Positions 25,386 through 36,100 of a stretch of 64,000 nt of DNA are shown in pieces. Numbering within the stretch: the first letter of the stretch is position 1; every line of letters starts with the position of its first letter. The stretch spans positions 1 to 64,000 of the forward strand of contig NZ_SRRZ01000013.1 of NCBI RefSeq assembly GCF_013179805.1. The letters run 5' to 3'. The notes beneath the pieces were generated by a model. It ran no database searches. It was given only the letters and a program-made list of their open reading frames with translations, and was not told where the DNA came from. Both the position numbers and the translations under genes were made by a program. This DNA is from Microcoleus asticus IPMA8 (GTDB lineage Bacteria > Cyanobacteriota > Cyanobacteriia > Cyanobacteriales > Microcoleaceae).

Positions 25386-28300
25386 ATGAATCCTACTTCT
25401 CCCGATCGCACTCGCTGGCAATTTTGGATCGATCGCGGTGGCACTTTTACCGATATTGTCGCCAACAGCCCCGACGGTAAATTAGTCATTCACAAGCTGC
25501 TGTCGGAAAACCCAGAACGCTACACCGACGCCGCAGTTCAAGGAATTCGCGATATTTTAGGAATTGGCGCAGATGTTCTCATACCCGCCGCCGAAATTGA
25601 AGCGATTAAAATGGGGACGACGGTGGCGACAAATGCTTTGCTGGAACGAAAGGGCGATCGCACAATTCTGTTAATTACTAAAGGTTTCGGCGATGCGCTG
25701 AGAATTGGCTATCAAAACCGCCCCAATATTTTCGCGCGTCACATTGTTTTGCCCCAGATGCTGTACGATCGAGTTATTGAAGTTGCAGAACGCTACAGCG
25801 CTCAAGGTGAGGAGTTAACTGCTGTCAATCCCGAGTTTATCCCGTCTTTGCAGCAAGCATACGATGAGGGAATTCGCAGTTGTGCGATCGTATTTATGCA
25901 CGGCTATCGCTACTCGGAACACGAAAAACAAGTTGCTAAAATAGCGAAAGAAATTGGCTTTTCTCAAATTTCAGTATCTCACGAAGTTAGCCCGCTGATG
26001 AAATTAGTTTCGCGGGGAGATACTGCGGTTGTCGATGCTTATTTATCTCCCATTTTACGTCGATACGTCGAACAAGTAACCAGTCAGTTAATCGAGGCAG
26101 ATTCCGGGAACGAGGGATTATTAATGCCCAATGCCCAAAGCCCAATGCCCAATGCCCAATGCCCCAAATTAATGTTTATGCAATCGAATGGCGGCTTAGT
26201 GGACGCGGCACAATTTCAAGGAAAAAACAGTATTTTATCCGGGCCTGCTGGGGGAATTGTCGGTGCAGTTCAAACGAGCAAAAAGGCAGGTTTTGATAAA
26301 ATTATTACCTTTGATATGGGCGGAACTTCCACAGATGTTGCCCATTTTAACGGCGAATACGAACGCGAATTTGAGACGGAAATTGCTGGGGTGAGATTGC
26401 GATCGCCCGTGATGGCAATTCACACTGTAGCAGCCGGCGGCGGTTCAATTGTCTTTTTTGACGGGGCTCGCTACCGCGTCGGGCCGGAGTCTGCTGGGGC
26501 CAATCCTGGGCCTGCTTGCTATCGCAAAGGCGGCCCCTTGACGGTGACTGATTGCAATGTGATGTTGGGGAAAATTCAACCGGATTTTTTCCCGAAAGTA
26601 TTTGGATTGAATGGAGATTTGCCGATCGCGCCTGAGGTAGTAAACCAAAAATTTGGGCAATTAGCGGGGGAAATTGGGGGCGAGAGGACGGCCGAAGAGG
26701 TGGCGGAGGGTTTTTTGGCGATCGCTGTGGAAAAGATGGCGAATGCTGTCAAAAAAATCTCGCTTCAGCGCGGTTACGATGTTTCGGAGTATACATTGTG
26801 CTGTTTCGGCGGTGCGGGCGGCCAACACGCTTGTGCGATCGCCGATGCTTTGGGGATGAAACGGGTATTTATTCACCCTTATGCAGGTGTGTTGTCGGCT
26901 TACGGTATGGGTTTGGCTGATGTGCGGGCTATTCGCGAAAGGGCGATCGAGCAACAATTAAATGCAGAATTATTACCTGAGTTGCATCATATTTTAACCG
27001 AATTGGAGGCTGAGGGAAAGAGGGAATTGAACCGCAGAGGCGCAGAGAACACAGAGAATGAGTCAGAGGTTTTAGCTGTTAGCAAGTTGCGCTTAAAATA
27101 TCAGGGAAGTGACTCGGTTTTGGCGGTCAATTTTGCTGACAATATTGAGGCCATGCAGGCTGAATTTGAAGCAGCACACCGACAGCGTTACAGTTTTATT
27201 ATGCCCGAAAAACCGCTGATTGTGGAAGCGGTTTCGGTGGAAGTTGTAGAAAGAATGGATGTGCCGGAAGCATCCACAATTTCCCCCTCTTGTGGCACAG
27301 GCATCTTGCCTGTGCAACCAATTTTGCAGACATTGGATGTGCCGGAAGCATCCACAATTTCCCCCTCTCGCGGCACGGGCATCTTGCCCGCGCAACCAAT
27401 TTCAACGGTGCAAATGTATGTTGCTGGCGGGTGGCGGGAAACGCCTGTTTATCAGAGAGACGATTTGCGATCGGGCGACTGCATAGAAGGCCCTGCTATG
27501 ATTGTTGAAGCTACGGGAACTAATATCGTAGAACCGGGCTGGGAAGCGGAAATCACCGAAAATAATGATTTAATTTTGAACCGCAGATGCACGCAGATGG
27601 ACGCAGATAATATCCGCGTTGATTCGCGTTTATCTGTGGCTAAATCAGATCCGGTTTTGCTAGAAATTTTTAATAATTTGTTTCGGGCGATCGCCGAACA
27701 AATGGGCGTCACCTTGCAAAACACAAGTTCCTCAGTCAATATCAAAGAACGTCTCGACTTTTCCTGTGCAATTTTCGACAAAAACGGGCAATTAGTTGCC
27801 AACGCGCCGCACATTCCCGTACATCTGGGCTCGATGAGCGAAAGCGTTGAAGCTTTAATTTTAGCACAAAGCAATGCGATTCAACCCGGCGATGTTTATG
27901 TTTCTAACAATCCCTACAACGGCGGCACGCATTTACCAGATATCACCGTTATTACTCCAGTATTTGCTCGTGATTCCTCCCTTCCTTTGTTTTATGTTGC
28001 CTCGCGGGGACACCACGCCGACATCGGCGGCATCACTCCCGGTTCCATGCCTCCTAACAGTACAACAGTAACTGAAGAAGGTGTATTGCTTGACAATTTT
28101 CTGTTAGTAAGCGAGGGCAATTTTCGAGAAAAAGAATTACTAGAAATTCTGAGAGGGGGTAATTTTCCGGTTCGCAATTATGCTCAAAATATAGCCGATT
28201 TGCAAGCACAAATTGCTGCTAACAAGCGCGGCGCAGAAGAGCTGATCAAGATGGTAGAGCATTATGGATTAGAAACTGTGCAAGCTTATATGGGGTTCGT

Positions 28301-29177
28301 ACAAGACAATGCTGAAGAGTCGGTACGCAGGGTAATTGATGTTTTGAGTGATGGCGAGTTTACTTATCCGATGGATAGTGGCGGACAAATTAAGGTAGCG
28401 ATTACAATTAACAAATCTGCGCGCAGTGCAAAAATAGATTTTACTGGCACTTCCGGTCAACAAGCCAACAATTTTAATGCTCCCGCTGCGGTGTGCAAAG
28501 CCGCTGTTTTGTATGTTTTCCGCACGTTGGTAGATGACGATATCCCTCTAAATGCTGGCTGTTTGAAACCTCTCGAAATCATCAATCCCGAAGGCTGTAT
28601 GCTGAATCCTCGCTATCCAGCGGCGGTAGTGGCCGGAAATGTGGAAACATCGCAGAATATTACCGATGCTTTGTATTGTGCTTTGGGAGTGATGGCGGCT
28701 TCTCAGGGAACTATGAATAATTTTACCTTTGGAAATCAGCGCTATCAATATTATGAAACTATTTGCGGCGGTTCGGGTGCTGGTGCAGATTTTGACGGTA
28801 CGGATGCGGTTCAAACTCACATGACTAATTCGCGTTTAACTGACCCAGAAGTATTAGAATGGCGCTTTCCGGTGTTGTTAGAAAGTTTTGAAATTCGGGC
28901 TAATAGCGGGGGGAATGGATCTCATCGCGGCGGTAATGGAGTCGTGCGGCGAGTACGGTTTCGGGAGGCGATGACGGCGGGAATTTTATCGGGGCGGCGG
29001 GTGATTTCTCCTTGCGGTTTGAATGGGGGGGAAGCGGGGAAAGTTGGACGCAATTATGTTGAAAAGGTTGAGGGAAAAGTTGAGGAATTGGGGAGTACGG
29101 CGACTGTGGAAATGCAGCCGGGGGATGTGTTTGTAATTGAAACACCGGGGGGCGGAGGATATGGTAGAGCAAAATAG
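25386..29177 (+). CDS. Fused 5-oxoprolinase/hydantoinase (HyuA-HyuB)
   Basis: The 1263-residue enzyme is probably an ATP-dependent 5-oxoprolinase (ring opening of 5-oxo-L-proline to glutamate). The hydantoinase A part starts [20 protein letters not shown] and contains [11 protein letters not shown] near 310. The hydantoinase B part starts near 757 ([17 protein letters not shown]) and ends with PGGGGYG. Four repeat-derived stretches are spliced in frame: residues about 247-260 ([12 protein letters not shown]), 546-558 ([11 protein letters not shown]), 624-674 (two GTGILPV units) and 731-752 ([11 protein letters not shown]). All fall in or near likely loops or linkers, so the enzyme may still work. 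Confidence 0.85.
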   Translation: MNPTSPDRTRWQFWIDRGGTFTDIVANSPDGKLVIHKLLSENPERYTDAAVQGIRDILGIGADVLIPAAEIEAIKMGTTVATNALLERKGDRTILLITKGFGDALRIGYQNRPNIFARHIVLPQMLYDRVIEVAERYSAQGEELTAVNPEFIPSLQQAYDEGIRSCAIVFMHGYRYSEHEKQVAKIAKEIGFSQISVSHEVSPLMKLVSRGDTAVVDAYLSPILRRYVEQVTSQLIEADSGNEGLLMPNAQSPMPNAQCPKLMFMQSNGGLVDAAQFQGKNSILSGPAGGIVGAVQTSKKAGFDKIITFDMGGTSTDVAHFNGEYEREFETEIAGVRLRSPVMAIHTVAAGGGSIVFFDGARYRVGPESAGANPGPACYRKGGPLTVTDCNVMLGKIQPDFFPKVFGLNGDLPIAPEVVNQKFGQLAGEIGGERTAEEVAEGFLAIAVEKMANAVKKISLQRGYDVSEYTLCCFGGAGGQHACAIADALGMKRVFIHPYAGVLSAYGMGLADVRAIRERAIEQQLNAELLPELHHILTELEAEGKRELNRRGAENTENESEVLAVSKLRLKYQGSDSVLAVNFADNIEAMQAEFEAAHRQRYSFIMPEKPLIVEAVSVEVVERMDVPEASTISPSCGTGILPVQPILQTLDVPEASTISPSRGTGILPAQPISTVQMYVAGGWRETPVYQRDDLRSGDCIEGPAMIVEATGTNIVEPGWEAEITENNDLILNRRCTQMDADNIRVDSRLSVAKSDPVLLEIFNNLFRAIAEQMGVTLQNTSSSVNIKERLDFSCAIFDKNGQLVANAPHIPVHLGSMSESVEALILAQSNAIQPGDVYVSNNPYNGGTHLPDITVITPVFARDSSLPLFYVASRGHHADIGGITPGSMPPNSTTVTEEGVLLDNFLLVSEGNFREKELLEILRGGNFPVRNYAQNIADLQAQIAANKRGAEELIKMVEHYGLETVQAYMGFVQDNAEESVRRVIDVLSDGEFTYPMDSGGQIKVAITINKSARSAKIDFTGTSGQQANNFNAPAAVCKAAVLYVFRTLVDDDIPLNAGCLKPLEIINPEGCMLNPRYPAAVVAGNVETSQNITDALYCALGVMAASQGTMNNFTFGNQRYQYYETICGGSGAGADFDGTDAVQTHMTNSRLTDPEVLEWRFPVLLESFEIRANSGGNGSHRGGNGVVRRVRFREAMTAGILSGRRVISPCGLNGGEAGKVGRNYVEKVEGKVEELGSTATVEMQPGDVFVIETPGGGGYGRAK
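26123..26164 (+). repeat. Six AATGCCC-type heptamers inside the oxoprolinase gene
   Basis: Six tandem heptamers, five AATGCCC and one AAAGCCC: 42 bp, exactly 14 codons. They sit in frame and encode a [16 protein letters not shown] peptide before the conserved-looking LMFMQSNGG. Confidence 0.85.
27025..27060 (+). repeat. CCGCAGAGGCGCAGAG dispersed repeat in the oxoprolinase gene
   Basis: AACCGCAGAGGCGCAGAG followed by AACACAGAG resembles a direct-repeat family common in cyanobacterial intergenic regions. Here it is read in frame as [10 protein letters not shown]. Confidence 0.5.
27256..27407 (+). repeat. 78-bp in-frame tandem duplication carrying the GGCATCTTGCC palindrome
   Basis: TGGATGTGCCGGAAGCATCC begins at 27256 and again 78 bases later at 27334. 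Each unit contains the GGCACAGGCATCTTGCCTGTG or GGCACGGGCATCTTGCCCGCG version of the dispersed palindrome. Both copies keep frame (26 codons) and encode [17 protein letters not shown]. Confidence 0.9.
27577..27639 (+). repeat. CCGCAGATGCACGCAGATGG repeat in the oxoprolinase gene
   Basis: CCGCAGATGCACGCAGATGG, then ACGCAGATAATATCCGCG, ending in TTTATCTGTGG. This is another dispersed cyanobacterial repeat class (inverted halves CGCAGAT / ATCTG), read in frame as [14 protein letters not shown] at the hydantoinase A/B junction. Confidence 0.6.
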
Positions 29178-29228
29178 TAGTATAATTCAGTAAAATGTAA
29201 TAATCATCGAGCTCGGAGAGGCAAAGTT

Positions 29229-30371
29229 ATGGTTAATAACTCTTTTTACGATAAACCTAAAGAACAATCTTTAGTTAAAATTGAGATCGTAGCTAAATAC
29301 TTTGGGGCATGGGCTAAGATAATGATTAGTCAAATAAAAAAAATACCCTTCTCAAAAAGACCCCCAAATATTGCATATGTAGATTTATTTTCTGGACCAG
29401 GTTATTATAAAGACGGTTGCAAATCTACACCATTACTAATTTTGGAAAGTGTCCTTGCTGAATCACAAATGCGAGAACAGTTTGTAACAATTTTTAATGA
29501 TATAGACTCCACTAACACCGAGTCTCTCGCTCGGGCAATAGCATCTTTACCTGGTATAGATACCTTAAGACACCTACCAATTATTTTAAATAAGGAGGTG
29601 GGAGAAGAAATTATCCAGGATATTAAAAAAAATATTAAATCAGCACCGACACTTTTTTTTATTGACCCTTTTGGTTATAAGGGTTTGTCAATTAGTCTAA
29701 TAGGATCAGTTATCAGCAATTGGGGTAGTGATTGCATATTTTTCTTTAACTACAACCGCATTAATATGGATGTAAATAACCCCGTTGTAAAGAAAGAGAT
29801 GAACTCCTTTTTTGGTGAAAAACGAGCTGATGCGCTGAGGGAAGAACTTAAACCTATGCAGCCTGAAGAACGAGAATCAACTATTGTAAAGAGTATTTGT
29901 CAGGCATTGAAAGATGTTGGGGGGTCGCACGTTCAAGATTTTTGCTTCAAAAAATCTAGTGCTAGTCGTACTAGCCATTATCTTATTTTTATATCTAAGA
30001 ATAAGCGAGGTCACTCAATTATGAAAGATATTATGGCTCAAAAAAGCTCCATTTTTACTCAAGGAGTACCATCTTTTGAATACAATCAGAGTCAGGCGGC
30101 TATTCAGCTTTCACTCTTTGATTTTCAACCGATCGATGACCTTGAAAATATGCTCCTTGATGAATTTGCTGGTCAAACACTCACAATGGAAGAAATTTAC
30201 AATCAACATCATGTTGGCAAGCGTTACATTAGTAAAAATTACAAGGAAGCTCTTAAAAAACTAGAACAACAAGGTAAAATTGTAGCTGATCCATCTGCCA
30301 GTCAACGAAGAAAGCCAAAAGGAGAAATTACATTTGGAGAGCAAGTGAGAGTTACCTTTCCACCAAAGTAG
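29229..30371 (+). CDS. tcmP: Three-Cys-motif partner protein TcmP
   Basis: The 380-residue protein matches the TcmP family: SLVKIEIVAKYFGAWAKI near the N-terminus, IAYVDLFSGPGYYKDG (a Rossmann/methyltransferase-like motif, residues about 49-64) and LFFIDPFGYKGLS near 145. A C-terminal winged-helix-like segment (LTMEEIYNQHHVGKRYISKNY) follows. GGAGAGG lies about 6 bases before the ATG at 29229. The family is named only for its neighbour with a three-Cys motif, and its role is unknown; a nucleic-acid methyltransferase is plausible. It is convergent with the partner gene, and their 3' ends overlap by 20 bases. Confidence 0.85.
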   Translation: MVNNSFYDKPKEQSLVKIEIVAKYFGAWAKIMISQIKKIPFSKRPPNIAYVDLFSGPGYYKDGCKSTPLLILESVLAESQMREQFVTIFNDIDSTNTESLARAIASLPGIDTLRHLPIILNKEVGEEIIQDIKKNIKSAPTLFFIDPFGYKGLSISLIGSVISNWGSDCIFFFNYNRINMDVNNPVVKKEMNSFFGEKRADALREELKPMQPEERESTIVKSICQALKDVGGSHVQDFCFKKSSASRTSHYLIFISKNKRGHSIMKDIMAQKSSIFTQGVPSFEYNQSQAAIQLSLFDFQPIDDLENMLLDEFAGQTLTMEEIYNQHHVGKRYISKNYKEALKKLEQQGKIVADPSASQRRKPKGEITFGEQVRVTFPPK

Positions 30372-31140
30372 ATGTTACTACTTTATTTGAGTTGCGACTC
30401 ACGCTGAAAGTGTAGCCATTGAATTGCCTTTGATGTTTATTCCATGCTTCCGGCATCTCATTCCAAATTTTATCATCCAGAAGTCTCCCAGCAGCTTTGG
30501 GCGTTCTACCTCCCCATTGCTTGAAGAAAAACGCGACTCCAGCATTCTGACACTGATCCCGAAGACTTTGTGCCCATTCTTCCTGCATCGGACGGTGTTT
30601 TTGCCCCGACTCTCCCCCAACTATTACCCAGTGAATATCTCTTAGATCGAGTTGCAAAGGCCCTAAAAGTGGTTCGCAGGATAAAAAGCGTACCTTTGCA
30701 TTGACTTGTCGCAAATGCTCCACACGATGAACATAGTTTTGATTTTCAACAGACACCCCCATCCAAATATTATCACACCAATCAAGTTGAGAGGCTAAGT
30801 CTGCTAAACGCTCATGTCGCTTCGTAAGAATTTGATAAATGTGGTGAGGAGTTTCACGCATTACATCAAAGACTTGTTTCAGAAATTCCAGAGAAATATC
30901 TTCATGGAACAAATCACTCATTGAGTTAACAAAAATGCGACTCGGCTTTCGCCAGCTTTTAGGTTCATTCAAACGCTTTGGATATTCCGTTAAATCAAAA
31001 CCGTTAGGAAAATTAGTATGAAACCGTTTTGTTAATGCTTCAGCATAACAATGTGTACAACCAGGACTGACTTTATCGCAGCCTGTCGTTGGATTCCATG
31101 TTCTGTCGGTCCATTCGATACCAGTATTAATGCTAGACAT
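30352..31140 (-). CDS. Three-Cys-motif protein, Gp37/Gp68 (DUF5131) family
   Basis: The 262-residue protein opens GIEWTDRTWNPTTGCDKVSPGC-like, with the three-cysteine motif CDKVSPGCTHCYAE (C-x6-C-x2-C), as in phage Gp37/Gp68 family proteins. It continues RIFVNSMSDLFHEDI, YQILTKRHERL and WVIVGGESGQKHRPM. The cysteines could bind an Fe-S cluster as in radical-SAM-like folds (inference). Its usual partner TcmP is encoded convergently at 29229. The mobile or phage ancestry of the family suggests the pair was acquired. Confidence 0.85.
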   Translation of the reverse strand: MSSINTGIEWTDRTWNPTTGCDKVSPGCTHCYAEALTKRFHTNFPNGFDLTEYPKRLNEPKSWRKPSRIFVNSMSDLFHEDISLEFLKQVFDVMRETPHHIYQILTKRHERLADLASQLDWCDNIWMGVSVENQNYVHRVEHLRQVNAKVRFLSCEPLLGPLQLDLRDIHWVIVGGESGQKHRPMQEEWAQSLRDQCQNAGVAFFFKQWGGRTPKAAGRLLDDKIWNEMPEAWNKHQRQFNGYTFSVSRNSNKVVTSTLVER

Positions 31141-31370
31141 ACAAAAAAAAATACTACTTAAACAACCTTTGTAGGTGACGGTGAACTAATAAAATTCGCT
31201 CTATTAATTGAGGTTTATTTAGCGTCACTTACCAATTCCATTATATAATTAAATTGACTTAAATATAACTTAAATATCAACATATTTTTTAAGCACTTGC
31301 ATCAAATGTATATCGTGTTGTAGAATCGGGCTGAACCAGCATTTATTCTCCGAACCTTTCCAGAACAATT

Positions 31371-32018
31371 GTGCAAACACCTAATTTTTCAGAACTCAAC
31401 CATCCTGTGGTCAAATCCCTGTTCCATCACAGCGACCAGGAATTATTGACTCTGTTTCAAAACCATCCCGATCAGGGTCGCTTCTTCACGGCAATTTTTT
31501 GCCGCTACGCTCAAATTGTCCACTCCCTGATTCGCCATTCCGTGCGATCGCCCGTACAAGGAGATTACCTATTTGCCCACACTTGGCTGCACATCTATCA
31601 CGAGCTCCGAGGCCTCGATTTGCGCCGCGAACTCCAAGAGTCTGAGGGCGGAAATCTCAGTCTCCAAAACTGGCTGATTAATGTTACAGCTATCTGCATA
31701 AATCAAGCCGAATTGCCTCCTGTTGAGTCGATCCACTACTCTTTGCAATCTGCTCCGCCCCCCCTGTGGTGTTACGTCAAACAAGCTTTAGAATTGTTAG
31801 CGCCGCTGCCGCGTTTAGTAGTGTTGATGGCTCAGACTTTCCGCTGGAGCGAAACTCGAATTGCAGCTTATTTACAAGCAGAAGGCGAAGCTATTTCGCC
31901 CGCTCAGGTAAAAGCTTTGCTGCAAAAAGGATATCAAACTTTAGAATCCGGTTTGCCGGAGGATATTCGGGCTATTTATCTCGATGAAAATCTCGATTAT
32001 CAAGAAGAACTTGCTTAG
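31371..32018 (+). CDS. Sigma-70 family RNA polymerase sigma factor-like protein
   Basis: The 215-residue protein resembles small cyanobacterial group 3 / ECF-like sigma factors. It has an N-terminal helical region with a region-2-like segment (FFTAIFCRYAQIVHSLI) and a C-terminal region-4-like HTH (FRWSETRIAAYLQAEGEAISPAQVKALLQKGY). The start is GTG at 31371. The match to canonical sigma motifs is weak, so the exact class is uncertain. It has its own terminator-like hairpin downstream. Confidence 0.65.
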   Translation: MQTPNFSELNHPVVKSLFHHSDQELLTLFQNHPDQGRFFTAIFCRYAQIVHSLIRHSVRSPVQGDYLFAHTWLHIYHELRGLDLRRELQESEGGNLSLQNWLINVTAICINQAELPPVESIHYSLQSAPPPLWCYVKQALELLAPLPRLVVLMAQTFRWSETRIAAYLQAEGEAISPAQVKALLQKGYQTLESGLPEDIRAIYLDENLDYQEELA

Positions 32019-32054
32019 AGATCGGATACAATCGCGCCGAGTTTGTGTAGTCTC

Positions 32055-32087
32055 AAAAACCCGGTAGTTGGAAAATATCGGGTTTTT
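32055..32087 (+). terminator. Probable intrinsic terminator
   Basis: The stem AAAAACCCG / CGGGTTTTT (9 bp) has a 15-base loop and a T tract, 37 bases after the sigma-factor-like gene. Confidence 0.55.
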
Positions 32088-32202
32088 TTAGCTATTATAT
32101 ATAGGGAAGCTGCCCGCTGCGCGCCCTAGATTTCGATGTTTTGTGAAAGTTGTAATAATCTAATTTTGTTAAATACAAAGAATCCAAATATAAGAGGTGG
32201 AA

Positions 32203-32523
32203 ATGGCAATTTATCAAGTTCGGTTTGTGAATGAGGCTCTCGCCCTCGATCGCACGATCGCAGTACCAGACGACCAGTATATCTTAGATATGGCAGAAGA
32301 TGCGGGCATCCGCTTGCCGAATGGATGCAAGCAAGGAGAGTGTTCTGCTTGCGTTGTCAAACTGCTGAGCGGTGAAATCGACCAAAGCGAACAAAAGTTT
32401 TTGAAGCCGTCAGAATTGCAAGCTGGCTACGCTGTTACTTGTGTGGCTTACCCGCTTTCTGATTGTACTTTGTTAACTCATCAAGAACAAGTTTTGTATC
32501 AAACAGCTCTTTATTTTAAGTAA
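32203..32523 (+). CDS. [2Fe-2S] ferredoxin
   Basis: The 106-residue plant-type ferredoxin has cluster ligands in GCKQGECSACVVKLLSG (C-x4-C-x2-C) and a fourth Cys in VTCVAYPLSD. The start is ATG 32203, because the Shine-Dalgarno AAGAGGTGG ends just before it; the in-frame GTG at 32197 lies inside that Shine-Dalgarno. Electron transfer in the cytosol; the partner is unknown. It is 5 bases upstream of a zinc-ribbon gene, so the two form an operon. Confidence 0.9.
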   Translation: MAIYQVRFVNEALALDRTIAVPDDQYILDMAEDAGIRLPNGCKQGECSACVVKLLSGEIDQSEQKFLKPSELQAGYAVTCVAYPLSDCTLLTHQEQVLYQTALYFK

Positions 32524-32528
32524 TAAGT

Positions 32529-33002
32529 ATGGAGCGATTTAAAGATACTCGTGAAACAATCTACTCATTCCAGGATGAATTTCTGGTGCGATGCCCTTGT
32601 TGTGATGCATGTGCGATCGTGCGTTGTATCGATCCTGATAAGGCCGATCTCTTTGCTCCTCGCAGATTTTCTTGTACAGCTTGTGGTTCCTCAAAAGATT
32701 GGTCTAAGCAAAAGATTGAAAGCTGGTATAGTAGGTCAGGGGATGACTATTTAGGCTATCCTCTGTGGCTTGAAACTTCCTGTTGCGGTCAGACGCTTTG
32801 GGCTTACAATCTTCGACATTTAGAATTTATTGAGGCGTTTGTTCGGGCAAAGCTGAGGGAACGAAAACCTCATGAACTTCATGGCTGGTCTAATAAGAGT
32901 CTGTTCTCTCGACTTCCAAAATGGATACAATCAGGTAAGAATCGAGAAGAAATTATCAAAGCGATCGCAAAGATGCGTGAATCAGTTGTCACTCCTACCT
33001 AA
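32529..33002 (+). CDS. Zinc-ribbon protein of unknown function
   Basis: The 157-residue protein has two CxxC pairs near the N-terminus (RCPCCDACA and FSCTACGSS), forming a probable zinc ribbon, plus CCGQTLWAYN near 88. A helical basic C-terminus follows. Similar bacterial proteins are annotated as TFIIB-type zinc ribbon proteins without known role. It is translationally close to the ferredoxin gene (5-base gap). Confidence 0.7.
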   Translation: MERFKDTRETIYSFQDEFLVRCPCCDACAIVRCIDPDKADLFAPRRFSCTACGSSKDWSKQKIESWYSRSGDDYLGYPLWLETSCCGQTLWAYNLRHLEFIEAFVRAKLRERKPHELHGWSNKSLFSRLPKWIQSGKNREEIIKAIAKMRESVVTPT

Positions 33003-33049
33003 TATTCGCCGGTGCAAATGGTTGTTCAACCAGATTTTGTGTCATGTAA

Positions 33050-33105
33050 GGTGCGTGACTCTCAAGAATCGGGCTGCCACTTGAGTGGCTAGAAAGTCAC
33101 GCACC
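33050..33105. repeat. Inverted-repeat hairpin between convergent genes
   Basis: GGTGCGTGACT (33050-33060) and AGTCACGCACC (33095-33105) are perfect inverted copies, and inner CCACTTGAGTGG is also palindromic. It is probably a bidirectional transcript end or a dispersed palindrome. Confidence 0.55.
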
Positions 33106-33130
33106 CTAATGAGTATAGATAAACTCCCCC

Positions 33131-36100
33131 TTATAAATTCAGCAATTGTACAATCCGCTGAAGCGGAATGTGCGCCCAATCCAAGCGGTAATTAAGTTCG
33201 TAGGCTAGCTCGCCAACCGCTTTTTCCAAAATGTAAGCATCCAGCAAAACTTGTAGTTCCGGTATAGATTTGGGCAAGAAATTTGCATCGGCTGCTGTTG
33301 CCAAATAGCTCTTAACAAAAGTGAGGCTGACCCAGCGGTGCCAAACGTTCGCCCACTGCTGCATCTCCGGGAGATTTTCAGGGCGAATCATGCCACTTTC
33401 TACTTCATTGCGCAGTGCCAAAGTAACAGCGTAACTCAAAGATTGCAGCATTCCCGCAACATCTCGCAGGGGCGACCTCTTCATCCGCCGCTCGCTTAAG
33501 GGTCGATTCCGTTCTCCTCCGAAATCAATAATTACGAAGTCTTTGCCTGTATAAAGAACTTGCCCGAAATGAAAGTCCCCGTGACAGCGAATTCTATCAG
33601 CCGTAATTCTCAAGTTCAAAATAGACTTGAAACGTTCCATGAGCAAATCTTCGCGGTTGAGGAGCTTTTGCGCCGATTTTTGTATGTCTGGCGGCAGTTT
33701 GGTCAGCCGTTTTTTCAGCTCCAGCAAAGTTCTTCCTGCGACATTTCTCATGTGTTGATAGATGGAACGCTGGTAAAAGGAGGTGAAGCTTTCTGGGGCA
33801 AAAGCGGGATTTTCTATGTCTGAAGCTAAAGCGAGGTGAAGTTCGGCTGTCCGCTGGCCTAAAAGTTCGGCTGATGCTAAGTAAGAGCCGATGAGTTCGC
33901 GAGCTAATGCCGGAATTTCTAGCGATAAATCCGCTACTAGCGAGTTTGGCTGCCGCTGCGTTAGTCCGATCAAAGCGCTCGGTAAATAATTTTCGGGGGA
34001 AATAGATAAATTTTCGCCGGAATGCTTTGCTTCTACTGTCATTACTTGCTCGAAATAGTCGCGCAGTGTGTCTAATGTATAAGACCAAGCGTCTACGCTG
34101 TCGGGGATTAATTTTTGTAGTATTCCGACTGTAATGACTTGTTTTCCTGGTGTTTGATATTCCAATGCTCCGGCAATTGGAGCGTAGTGTTGGATCGAGT
34201 TGCGATCGGTTAAAAAGCGTCCGATTTCTAATTCGGGGTTGATTCCTTCCTCGACTTTTCGCAATATTTTCAGGACGAAGCGGTCGCCGTAAGCTGCGGA
34301 TGTATTGCTTTGTTCTTTTTTGAACAGGTGAGGTTCGAGGTGCGATAAATCTTGTTCCGATCTGAATTCACTGTCGGCAATTCCTACGAGTTGACCTGCA
34401 ACCCCTCTGTGAGTGCGAGAATTGGCGATCGCCCCCAGCAGCGCGCTCAGAAAACCTTTGTCCCCAGCAGCATCAAATAGTACCCCGACTTCCTTGTTGG
34501 TTTCTGGGAAGTGCAGGCGCGCGATCGCCCGATCGTCCGCATCGCCTTTCATCTCTTCCCAACCTAAAGGCAAAACGTAAGTTTCCGGCATACCTTCAGT
34601 ATAATTCAACAGCAAAAACAGAATGTAAACTTTAGATTCCTCCCCGGCACTATCTTTACATTCAACAGGCACAATCTCACTTATTTCTAATGATTGAATT
34701 ATCCTGTCTGTACCGCTATACCAGCGATTGCGTCGCAAGTATTCCGGCAAAATATTTAGCAGCATATCGCTTAACTGACTTGTAGAAAAAGCAGTTTTCC
34801 AAGTACCTATGACTGCCAAACTCGGCAAGTCTGTGTGAAAACCGTGCAGCGAAAAATCTTCGTGTTTAGCAGTAAGAGTAAACCAGTAAAATGTGTGAGA
34901 GCTCAAGCTCAAAAAGTAAGGCGAGTCGCCAACCGCCGGAAACTCAGTACGGCCGAAAATCTCCTCTGGAACAGCACCTTTAAAGGGCGAAAGGTCTAAT
35001 TCTGCCGTCTGCACGAAGCGCGACAAATTAGCCACTACGAGAATGTGTTGGTCTTGATAAGTGCGCACAAAGGCTAAAACTTTGCGGTTTTCCGGGTACA
35101 GAAACTCGCAAGTTCCGCGGCCGAATGCTTGGAAGCGCTGCCGAATTGCAATTAGGCGTTTCATCCACCACCACAGAGAACTCGGATTCGCCCGCTGCGC
35201 GTCCACGTTAATAGATTCGTAGTGATATTCAGGGTCAACAATTGGCGGCGCGTAAAGCCGCTGCGGGTTAGCGCGGCTGAAACCGGCATTGCGATCGCCG
35301 CTCCACTGCATCGGAGTTCTCACCCCGTTACGATCGCCCAAATAGATATTGTCTCCCATGCCAATTTCATCGCCGTAGTAAAGCACCGGCGTACCCGGAA
35401 GAGACAGCAGCAAAGCATTCATCAACTCGATGCGGCGGCGGTTATTTCCCATTAAAGGAGCCAAGCGGCGGCGGATGCCCAAATTAATTCTCGCCTGAGT
35501 ATCTTGAGCGTAAACCCGATACATATAATCTCGGTCTTCATCACTCACCATTTCCAGCGTCAATTCATCGTGATTCCGCAAAAATAATGCCCACTGACAG
35601 TTATTGGGAATCTGCGGAGTTTGCTGGAGAATATCGCTAATTGGGAAGCTATCTTCCATATACAAAGCCATAAATAAACGCGGCATCAGCGGAAAATGAA
35701 AGTTCATGTGACATTCATCCCCAGCAGCGTAATATTCAACCGCATCCTCCGGCCACTGATTCGCCTCAGCAAGCAGCATCCGGTTGGGGAATTTCTCATC
35801 TACGTGCTGCCGCAATTGCTTCAGAAATACGTGAGTTTCTGGCAGGTTTTCGCAGTTAGTACCTTCGCGCTCGTACAGGTAAGGCACGGCATCCATGCGC
35901 AGTCCGTCTACTCCCAGTGCCAACCAGAAATCTACCACGTCTAAGATGGCTTGGCGGACGGCCGGATTGTCGTAATTCAAATCTGGTTGGTGGGAATAAA
36001 AACGGTGCCAGTAATAAGCTTTTGCTACCCCATCCCAAGCCCAATTAGATGTTTCAAAATCTTGGAAAATAATCCGAGCATCTTGATATTTTTCCGGCGT

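Noticed and set aside
27093..27395. 100-codon minus-strand ORF inside the oxoprolinase gene
   Set aside because: It only re-reads the tandem palindromic repeat (RQDACAT-type peptides) antisense to the real gene.
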